Source of the DNA: Saprospirales bacterium
GTDB lineage: Bacteria; Bacteroidota; Bacteroidia; Chitinophagales; Saprospiraceae
Assembly: GCA_003448025.1 (NCBI GenBank)
Contig: DLXL01000040.1
Location: forward strand, 3,819 to 8,923
Length of the DNA: 5,105 nucleotides
Direction of reading: 5' to 3'
The notes below the pieces were generated by a model that worked only from the letters and a program-made list of their open reading frames with translations, was not told the DNA's origin and searched no databases. The first letter of the stretch is position 1. Each line of letters begins with the position of its first letter. Made by a program: the position numbers and the translations under genes. Positions 1-5,105 of this stretch are shown piece by piece.

Positions 1-26
1 GCCCGGAATATCATTCCGGGGTACGG
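1..26. repeat. REP-like palindromic element, copy 1 (26 bp)
   Basis: This 26-bp unit is repeated without a mismatch at 75-100. It contains a perfect 8-bp stem, CCCGGAAT (2-9) with ATTCCGGG (13-20), around a 3-nt loop (10-12), followed by an asymmetric GTACGG tail (21-26) that gives the element a direction. The window starts at its first base, so the left end of the element or of a longer array may lie outside. It does not look coding. A short GC-rich hairpin with a fixed flank in an intergenic spot resembles REP elements; the family name is inference. Confidence 0.8.
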
Positions 27-31
27 CCTGT

Positions 32-56
32 GTACGCCGGAATGGTTTTCCGGCAC
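32..56. repeat. Diverged, inverted copy of the REP-like element
   Basis: This hairpin has a 7-bp stem, GCCGGAA (36-42) with TTCCGGC (48-54), and a 5-nt loop. When the reverse complement of the 26-bp unit is aligned from its GTAC, 19 of 24 positions match. The GTAC flank lies on the left here (32-35) and on the right in the two outer copies, so the three elements alternate in orientation. Two of the five differences exchange the two bases of the outermost stem pair (36 and 54), which keeps the pair intact. This suggests the hairpin itself has been under selection. Confidence 0.65.
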
Positions 57-71
57 GATTCTTTTCTTCAC

Positions 72-94
72 AAAGCCCGGAATATCATTCCGGG
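72..94 (-). terminator. Possible terminator of the minus-strand gene
   Basis: Read on the minus strand, the 8-bp GC-rich stem at 94-76 lies 11 bases after the last base of the TAG stop. It is followed, after one C, by a run of only three T and then GTG. The stem is strong but the T tract is too short for a classical intrinsic terminator. The hairpin may instead act as a 3' stabiliser, or be a repeat that settled there. It also belongs to the repeat at 75-100. Confidence 0.3.
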
Positions 95-100
95 GTACGG
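75..100. repeat. REP-like palindromic element, copy 2 (26 bp)
   Basis: This is an exact copy of 1-26, in the same orientation and 74 bp away. The stem pairs 76-83 with 87-94 around a 3-nt loop, and the GTACGG tail is at 95-100. It ends 5 bp from the stop codon of the minus-strand gene (106-108), so the hairpin would lie in the 3' end of that transcript. The spacer between the identical copies (27-74) carries the inverted, diverged element. Two copies with a hairpin-bearing spacer do not make a CRISPR array. Confidence 0.8.
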
Positions 101-105
101 GACCC

Positions 106-2160
106 CTACTTACAAAACTGCCCCAACAACGTCTGTGCAGTCGCGTACCCAACCTGCGCGGCTTGTTGCCAGTCGGCGCAGGCGCCGGCGCGGTCGCCGG
201 AGGCATTTTTGGCCATGCCGCGGTTGCAGCGGTAGTTGGGGGCGTCGGGTTTTAGCTGTATGGCCTTATCAAAAGCGGCAAGAGCTTCGGGGAACTTACC
301 CATACTGGCGTAAGCGTTGCCGGTATTGTTTATGGCATCTGCATAATTGGGATTGAGCCTGAGTGCCGCGTTATAAGCTTCAATGGCCTCGTTCATGCGC
401 CCGAGTGGCGCCAGAGAATTGCCCTTGCGGAAATAATGCTCGGGATCTGCTTTAGCCTGAATAGCCTTCTCAAAAGCCTCCAGCGCACGATAGTGCTGAC
501 CCGCGCCTGCATAAGCCATGCCCAGGCTGGCTTGTATGCGGTCGGTTTCGGTTTTGGGCGCCAGCTGGCCGTACTTTTCAATATCGGCAATGGCTTTGGC
601 AAAATCGCCTTTGGTAAGATATATCTGTGAACGGCCATACCACGCATCCGCGAAATCCGGCTTGATTTCGGTTGCCCGGGTAAACATCTGAATGGCATCG
701 TCGTACCGTTTCATCTTGTTGAAGGCTACCGCCAGATTGAAGTTAGCGTCGAAATATACCGGATCTGCTTTGATGGACTGGGAATAAGCCTGGGCAGCAT
801 TTTCATAGTCTTCCATCGCATCATAAGCCAGACCCAGGTTCGACCAGCTGAGGGCATCGCCGGGGTGTTTGGCAGTGTTGTTTTCCCAGAGCGCTACACT
901 GGATTGCCAGTGGGTATTCTGCATAAACGTGAGTACCGAACACACAGCCACAAAGCCGGCTGCCAGATAGGGAAGCAAGGAGCGCAGGCTTCGGGCACGT
1001 TCCCCGCTTTCTATGTCGGAATAGGTTTTACCCATAATGTAAAACAACCCCAGATAAGGAATATAGGTAAAGCGATCCACCATAAAGGCTTTTCCGGCCC
1101 CTTTGAATTGCAATACAAACATGATATTGACCAGGAAAAACACAAAGCCGAACACAAGCGCGGTATTGGATTTACGGCGTTCCCAGATTTGCCAGATGAT
1201 AATGGCCAGGATAAGTGGCGTGATGTAGAAAAACTTCGGCAGATCACCGGTTTTAGGATAGGGGTAATAGGCCGATAAATTTACCGGAAACACGAATTTT
1301 TCCAGATAATTCCACAAAGAAGCCGTGGCAAAAAAGAACCGCTCGGTCATGGGATACCCAGTGTCTTTCAGACCCTCTGCCTCGCCCAGAAAATGGATAC
1401 CCACCAGACCAAAAACCAGGGAAAGGGCAAAAAACGGCGCCTTCTCCAGCCACACTTTCATGCTTTTCCAGTCGCGACCCGCCAGCCAGTCGAGCGCCAG
1501 CATCGACAAGGGCAGCGACACTGCCTGGATTTTGGAAAACAAGGCCAGCAACCCGAAAAGCAGCGTGAGCAGGTAATGTTTGGTTTGACCGTTTTGGGCG
1601 TATTTCCAATAAGTATGCAGCGCGGCGATGTAAAACAAGCCGTATAGCACGTCTTTACGTTCCGTTACCCAGGCCACACTTTCAGAGCGCATGGGGTGAA
1701 TACCAAACAGGGCGGTGGCCAATGCCAGACCCCAGCCTTTCAGGCCCAGGGCGCGGAGAAAGAAAAAGGCCATGGCCGTGGCGCCCAGATGCAGCAGCAA
1801 ATTATCCAGATGGTATAAAAACGGTTGAAAATTCTCCACTGCCATTTCTCCGGGCTTCACGATGGTATCGAAGGTATGTTCAAAACAATAGGTCAGGATT
1901 ACCAACGGGGAATAGTTGCCATGGGTATGACCGGTAAAGATCTGTGCCAGATCCATACTGCCCAGTGGTTTTACCATGGGGTTCAGCCACAGATACCCGT
2001 GATCGTCCCAGTTCACAAATCCTGCGCTCAGGACATTGGAGAATACCAGGAAAGTAAGTGCCAGAATAGCACCCAGGATAGCCATATCCGGTATGGGCAT
2101 TTGGGTTTTGGCGGGGGCAACTGAGGGGGTTGGTTTGGCGTTTTTTACTTTTTTCGACAT
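106..2160 (-). CDS. Polytopic membrane GT-C-type glycosyltransferase-like protein with C-terminal TPRs
   Basis: This 684-residue protein has two parts. Residues 26 to about 415 are a multi-pass membrane region, roughly 10-11 hydrophobic segments by eye (including 26-46, 196-225, 241-258, 310-326, 335-352 and 395-415). Residues 434-673 hold about seven TPR units with typical A-x-x-x-Y/F and A-I-x-x-x-P spacing. The NWDD motif (50-53) in the first loop resembles the acidic motif of GT-C enzymes. HPMRSESVAWVTERKD (155-170) and VDRFTYIPYLGLF (361-373) are, from memory, signatures of bacterial TPR proteins related to eukaryotic TMTC O-mannosyltransferases. Such enzymes transfer sugar from a polyprenyl-phosphate donor; donor and acceptor here are unknown. 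The Lys-rich N-terminus (MSKKVKNAK) suggests a cytoplasmic start; with an odd number of helices the TPRs would be periplasmic. The open frame continues upstream to about 2406, but that part crosses the intergenic palindrome and lacks family-like sequence. There is no strong Shine-Dalgarno. Met21 is a less likely alternative start. The glycosyltransferase activity is inferred. Confidence 0.85.
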   Translation of the reverse strand: MSKKVKNAKPTPSVAPAKTQMPIPDMAILGAILALTFLVFSNVLSAGFVNWDDHGYLWLNPMVKPLGSMDLAQIFTGHTHGNYSPLVILTYCFEHTFDTIVKPGEMAVENFQPFLYHLDNLLLHLGATAMAFFFLRALGLKGWGLALATALFGIHPMRSESVAWVTERKDVLYGLFYIAALHTYWKYAQNGQTKHYLLTLLFGLLALFSKIQAVSLPLSMLALDWLAGRDWKSMKVWLEKAPFFALSLVFGLVGIHFLGEAEGLKDTGYPMTERFFFATASLWNYLEKFVFPVNLSAYYPYPKTGDLPKFFYITPLILAIIIWQIWERRKSNTALVFGFVFFLVNIMFVLQFKGAGKAFMVDRFTYIPYLGLFYIMGKTYSDIESGERARSLRSLLPYLAAGFVAVCSVLTFMQNTHWQSSVALWENNTAKHPGDALSWSNLGLAYDAMEDYENAAQAYSQSIKADPVYFDANFNLAVAFNKMKRYDDAIQMFTRATEIKPDFADAWYGRSQIYLTKGDFAKAIADIEKYGQLAPKTETDRIQASLGMAYAGAGQHYRALEAFEKAIQAKADPEHYFRKGNSLAPLGRMNEAIEAYNAALRLNPNYADAINNTGNAYASMGKFPEALAAFDKAIQLKPDAPNYRCNRGMAKNASGDRAGACADWQQAAQVGYATAQTLLGQFCK

Positions 2161-2222
2161 ATGTTGAGCCTGTTTTCCGTCTGACAAAGGAAATATGATT
2201 TCTCCAATAAACAAAAACCGCT

Positions 2223-2252
2223 CAAATCTGCCCATTCCATCCAATGAAACAA
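2223..2252 (-). promoter_or_regulatory. Candidate Bacteroidota-type promoter for the minus-strand gene
   Basis: Read on the minus strand, CAGATTTG (2230-2223) differs in one position from the Bacteroidota -7 box TAnnTTTG. A TTG lies 19 nt upstream of it (2252-2250), within the usual spacing for the -33 element. Transcription would start near 2216 and leave a 5' leader of about 55 nt. The match is short and could be chance in an AT-richer stretch. Confidence 0.28.
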
Positions 2253-2312
2253 CCAAATCAGCGTTAAACAGCGCCTTTAGCCGAAAACTATGGGGAATAC
2301 CAACCACCAGGG

Positions 2313-2320
2313 TAACTTTG
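2313..2320 (+). promoter_or_regulatory. Candidate -7 box (TAACTTTG) for the M1 peptidase gene
   Basis: TAACTTTG matches the Bacteroidota -7 consensus TAnnTTTG at every fixed position and points toward the peptidase gene, 111 bp before its ATG. No convincing TTG -33 element lies 17-23 nt upstream. The box also overlaps a 9-mer, AACTTTGTG (2314-2322), that recurs inside the adjacent palindrome (2352-2360). It may therefore be part of repeat sequence and not a promoter. A leader starting here would contain the whole palindrome. Confidence 0.25.
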
Positions 2321-2329
2321 TGCGGTTTA

Positions 2330-2377
2330 GTGTTAACCGAGAAGTACGCAAAACTTTGTGTACTTCGCGGTGAACAC
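2330..2377. repeat. 48-bp imperfect palindrome between the divergent genes
   Basis: Bases 2330-2377 pair about a centre between 2353 and 2354. Of 24 opposed positions 20 are complementary; the exceptions are 2335/2372, 2340/2367, 2348/2359 (a G-T wobble in RNA) and the central 2353/2354. The core arms are GAAGTAC (2341-2347) and GTACTTC (2360-2366). It could form a long hairpin in either leader transcript, bind a dimeric regulator, or be a dispersed intergenic repeat. I recall similar ACCGCGAAGTAC-type palindromes from Bacteroidota intergenic regions, which I could not check. It lies in the upstream extensions of both open frames, which argues that those extensions are not translated. Confidence 0.75.
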
Positions 2378-2431
2378 CTCCAGCCGAACGTCAACCAAAA
2401 TACCAAAACACTAAATCACTCCAACACTCAC

Positions 2432-5080
2432 ATGCGCTCTATTCTGTACACGGCCCTCGTCGCCGTTTTCACCCTTATTATTTCCTGCACGCCTAAAAAC
2501 GCGCCTAAAATCACCGGAAGCCCGTCCGGAGCTCCGGAACCCTCCTGGGATACGCTTGGAAAACCAGGCATAAACGAGGAAGAGGAACCCCTGGAATACA
2601 ACGTACTAGACGATATTGTGGTAGAACCGCAGACCACCTACAATCAGGATTCTCTGCGCCCCTATAATGCCTCGCATACATTTGAGGTGGATCTGATCCA
2701 TACCAAAGTAGAATTGTCTTTTGATTGGGATAAAAAACGTGCTAACGGGAAAGCGACGCTTACCATGCGCCCATGGTTTTATGCCACCGACAAAGTGACG
2801 CTCGACGCCAAAAACTTTGATATCCTTTCGGTGACATTTGACGGCAAAAAGGAAGAGTTGAAACGGGACTACAACAACCAGCAACTCACCATTGAGCTTG
2901 GTCGGACATATACCCGTAACGAAGAGTTCAAAATTGCCATTACTTATACCGCCAAGCCCGATGAACGTGAGTCCTTTGGTGGCAGCGCAGCTATTACCAG
3001 CGATAAAGGCCTGTACTTCATCAACCCTGATGGCGCTGTTAAAGATAAACCCATGCAGATCTGGACACAGGGCGAAACGGAAAGCAATTCGTTTTGGATG
3101 CCTACTGTGGACAAGCCGAACGAACGCTGCACCCAGGAAATGTATCTCACCGTGGCCGACAAGTATAAAACCCTCTCCAATGGTGTACTGGTGTCTTCTA
3201 AAAAGAACGCCGACGGAACCCGTACCGATTACTGGAAAATGGACAAACCCCACGCGCCATACCTGTTTATGATGACCATCGGGGAGTTTGCCGTGGTGAA
3301 AGACAAATGGCGTGGGATTGACGTGGATTATTTTGTGGAACCTAAATACGAGGCTCACGCCCGCGACATCTACCCATACACCACCGAAATGCTGGAGTTT
3401 TTCTCCAACAAGCTGGGCTATGCCTATCCCTGGCAGAAATACTCCCAGGTGATCGTACGCGATTACGTGAGCGGCGCAATGGAAAATACCACAGCGGTCA
3501 TCTTCGGAGAGTTCATGCAAAAAACCAAGCGCGAGTTGATGGACGACCACATGACCAACGAAAAAGTAGTGGCTCATGAAATGTTCCACCACTGGTTTGG
3601 CGATCTGGTTACCACCGAAAGCTGGGCCAACCTAACCATGAACGAGGGGTTTGCCAACTACTCCGAATACCTCTGGATTGAACATAAATACGGTAAAGAT
3701 GCCGCCGACGAGCACCTGATGACCGAACAACAAGGCTACTTCTATTCCACAGCCGACGGCGGCCATCCGCTCATTCATTTTGGGTATGAAAGTCGGGAAG
3801 ACATGTTCGATGCGCATTCCTATAACAAAGGGGGCTGTGTATTGCATATGCTGCGCCAATTGGTAGGAGATGAGGCGTTTTTTGCTGCCCTCAACCGTTA
3901 TCTGAAACGCAATGAGTACACCGATGTGGAAGCCCATGAACTGCGTCTGGCCTTTGAGGATGTAACCGGCCAGGACCTTAACTGGTTTTTCAATCAATGG
4001 TATTTTGGCGCCGGCCACCCACAAATGGAGATTGTGTACGATTGGGATGAATCTGCCAAAAAAGCCAGTGTAATGGTTACCCAGGCACAGGAAGGCGCCG
4101 AGGTAGCACGGGTGTTCGATCTTCCTTTGACGGTAGACATTTACGAAGGCCCGGGCAAAGTGCGCCGGGAAAACATACACATGACCCAGCGTCAGCAAAC
4201 CTTCACGTTCAATTGCAGCGCTAAACCGGCTTTGATCAATTTCGACGCTACCAAATCCCTGCTTTGTCAGAAAAACGACCGTCACACCCCGGAAGAATGG
4301 GCCTTTATGTACCGGAATGCTCCCCTGTTCCGCGATCGTATTGAAGCCCTGGAAGCACTTCAGGCCGAGCCTTCGGATTACACCCTGCCGGTATTGAAAG
4401 AAGCGCTTTCAGATAAATATCACGGTATTCGTCAGCAAGCCCTGCTGGCAGAAGGTGTGGATATGCCGGAGGCACTACCCACCATTGCCCGCCTGGCTGA
4501 AACAGATGCCGAGCCTGGTGTACGTGTTCAGGCTATGAACATTTTGAGTGGTACCGGAGATAAACAATACCTGCCGATTTTCCAGAAAAATATGGGTCAG
4601 GAACAGGCGTACAGCGTAGTTAGCGCAGCCTTGACTGCCCTGCAAAAACTGGATCCGGTGGCTGCCCGACAAGCGTCCAAGACACTTCAAAACGATGAAA
4701 GTGATGCATTCACGCCCGTGCTGTCAGATTTGTATGCCGACGAACCGGAGCGCGAAAACCTCTCCTTTTTTGAGCAAAAACTGCCCAAGGCAGACGGCTT
4801 TAACGCTTTCCCATTTTTTGATAACTATCAAAAATTCCTCCTTGGGTTGGGCGATCAGGCTTTAATTGACAACGGTGTGGCCACTTTCAGATCCATTGCA
4901 CTCAGCACCCAGAACAGCGAATGGCGGCGTTTTGGTGCTACCAAGGCCATCGCTGATATGCGCAACTATTACCGCGAAAAAGGCAATACCGCTAAAGTAA
5001 CTGAGCTGGAAGGCATCATCAACGATATCAAATACAAAGAAACAGACCCAACCCTGAAGTTGTATTACGATATGTTTTAG
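2432..5080 (+). CDS. M1-family zinc aminopeptidase, predicted lipoprotein
   Basis: This 882-residue enzyme should remove N-terminal amino acids from peptides. The zinc site is HEMFH (382-386) with the third ligand E405 in NEGFA, exactly 18 residues after the second His; E383 is the catalytic base. GAMEN (348-352) is intact. TQGE (212-215) matches the TQCE region of E. coli PepN, so E215 may help hold the substrate N-terminus. Y464 in YNKG fits the catalytic tyrosine. The N-terminus has an Arg, a hydrophobic stretch and the lipobox IISC with Cys19, so the mature protein is probably lipid-anchored. An acidic, Pro-rich linker (about 20-75) precedes the N-terminal beta domain (about 80-290); the catalytic domain spans about 300-525. 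A beta segment follows, then a helical region from about 615 to the end that looks HEAT/ARM-like. The frame is open upstream to 2195, but the ATG at 2432 is chosen because it starts the signal peptide. There is no Shine-Dalgarno before it, common in Bacteroidota. The gene is intact. The family call is firm; substrate specificity is unknown. Confidence 0.95.
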   Translation: MRSILYTALVAVFTLIISCTPKNAPKITGSPSGAPEPSWDTLGKPGINEEEEPLEYNVLDDIVVEPQTTYNQDSLRPYNASHTFEVDLIHTKVELSFDWDKKRANGKATLTMRPWFYATDKVTLDAKNFDILSVTFDGKKEELKRDYNNQQLTIELGRTYTRNEEFKIAITYTAKPDERESFGGSAAITSDKGLYFINPDGAVKDKPMQIWTQGETESNSFWMPTVDKPNERCTQEMYLTVADKYKTLSNGVLVSSKKNADGTRTDYWKMDKPHAPYLFMMTIGEFAVVKDKWRGIDVDYFVEPKYEAHARDIYPYTTEMLEFFSNKLGYAYPWQKYSQVIVRDYVSGAMENTTAVIFGEFMQKTKRELMDDHMTNEKVVAHEMFHHWFGDLVTTESWANLTMNEGFANYSEYLWIEHKYGKDAADEHLMTEQQGYFYSTADGGHPLIHFGYESREDMFDAHSYNKGGCVLHMLRQLVGDEAFFAALNRYLKRNEYTDVEAHELRLAFEDVTGQDLNWFFNQWYFGAGHPQMEIVYDWDESAKKASVMVTQAQEGAEVARVFDLPLTVDIYEGPGKVRRENIHMTQRQQTFTFNCSAKPALINFDATKSLLCQKNDRHTPEEWAFMYRNAPLFRDRIEALEALQAEPSDYTLPVLKEALSDKYHGIRQQALLAEGVDMPEALPTIARLAETDAEPGVRVQAMNILSGTGDKQYLPIFQKNMGQEQAYSVVSAALTALQKLDPVAARQASKTLQNDESDAFTPVLSDLYADEPERENLSFFEQKLPKADGFNAFPFFDNYQKFLLGLGDQALIDNGVATFRSIALSTQNSEWRRFGATKAIADMRNYYREKGNTAKVTELEGIINDIKYKETDPTLKLYYDMF

Positions 5081-5105
5081 ACGGTGGACGGTAGACGGCC
5101 TACGG
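5080..5105. repeat. GACGG heptanucleotide repeat at the window edge
   Basis: Starting at the last base of the peptidase stop codon, three 7-bp units follow directly: GACGGTG (5080-5086), GACGGTA (5087-5093) and GACGGCC (5094-5100), then TACGG to the end of the window. The units share GACGG and vary in the last two bases. The array is cut by the edge, so its true length is unknown. No terminator hairpin is visible in these 25 bases after the gene. Confidence 0.6.

Noticed and set aside
1..100. CRISPR array
   Set aside because: There are only two identical repeats, they are palindromic throughout, and the 48-bp spacer contains a related inverted hairpin. No cas gene is present.
30..356. A 108-codon plus-strand open frame across the hairpin cluster and the 3' end of the TPR gene
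   Set aside because: It runs through palindromic repeats and antisense to well-formed TPR codons, and its Arg/Trp-rich composition looks non-natural.
2377..2383. GGAGGTG on the minus strand, a perfect Shine-Dalgarno-like heptamer
   Set aside because: No start codon follows at suitable distance that opens a plausible gene; the actual start at 2160 is over 200 bp away. It is probably chance.
2161..2431. N-terminal extensions of both genes into the intergenic region
   Set aside because: The two extensions overlap on opposite strands across the palindrome. The peptidase signal peptide starts at 2432, and the minus-strand extension would have to start at a TTG and puts unrelated sequence before a typical positive-inside N-terminus.
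2606..3592. A 328-codon open frame on the minus strand opposite the M1 peptidase
   Set aside because: It lies entirely opposite the catalytic half of a gene with intact M1 motifs, and its His/Val/Phe-rich composition is what the antisense frame of such codons gives. It has no recognisable domain.
3632..4285. A 217-codon open frame on the minus strand opposite the M1 peptidase
   Set aside because: It is the same kind of antisense shadow, with no motif or start signal of its own.
4309..4332. A GTACCGGAATG...TTCCG stretch resembling the hairpin element
   Set aside because: It is inside the peptidase reading frame, only a short part matches and the stem is imperfect, so chance similarity is the simpler view.

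Overview
The window carries two complete protein-coding genes, arranged head to head, and repeat-type sequence in all three non-coding stretches. It reads as chromosomal DNA of a member of the Bacteroidota, probably an environmental lineage of the Saprospiria/Chitinophagia/Cytophagia kind. The reasons are a lipoprotein-type M1 peptidase, start codons without a clear Shine-Dalgarno sequence, boxes resembling the Bacteroidota TAnnTTTG promoter element, and intergenic palindromes of a kind I recall from that phylum. The assignment is inference; there is no rRNA or other marker gene to fix it.

Layout. Positions 1-105 hold three related hairpin elements in alternating orientation, two of them identical over 26 bp, lying just past the 3' end of the first gene. 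Positions 106-2160 (minus strand) encode a 684-residue polytopic membrane protein with a GT-C glycosyltransferase-like N-terminal region and about seven C-terminal TPR units, an architecture like that of eukaryotic TMTC O-mannosyltransferases. Positions 2161-2431 are a 271-bp divergent intergenic region with a 48-bp imperfect palindrome (2330-2377) and weak promoter candidates for both directions. Positions 2432-5080 (plus strand) encode an 882-residue M1-family zinc aminopeptidase with a lipoprotein signal peptide, a full set of catalytic motifs and an alpha-helical HEAT-like C-terminal region. Positions 5080-5105 begin a GACGG-based heptanucleotide repeat that runs to the edge of the window.

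Both open frames extend further upstream than the starts chosen here (to about 2406 on the minus strand and 2195 on the plus strand), and those extensions overlap each other across the intergenic palindrome. The lipoprotein signal peptide on one side and the Lys-rich, positive-inside N-terminus on the other support the shorter starts. Both proteins probably act at the cell envelope: one in the inner membrane modifying or assembling something on the periplasmic side, the other anchored in a membrane and trimming peptides. Nothing in the sequence shows that they share a pathway; divergent genes may simply be neighbours.

I see no CRISPR array, tRNA, rRNA, transposase, toxin-antitoxin pair or defence cassette. 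The least explained content is the repeats: the compensatory base-pair swap in the 1-100 cluster and the large palindrome between the genes.
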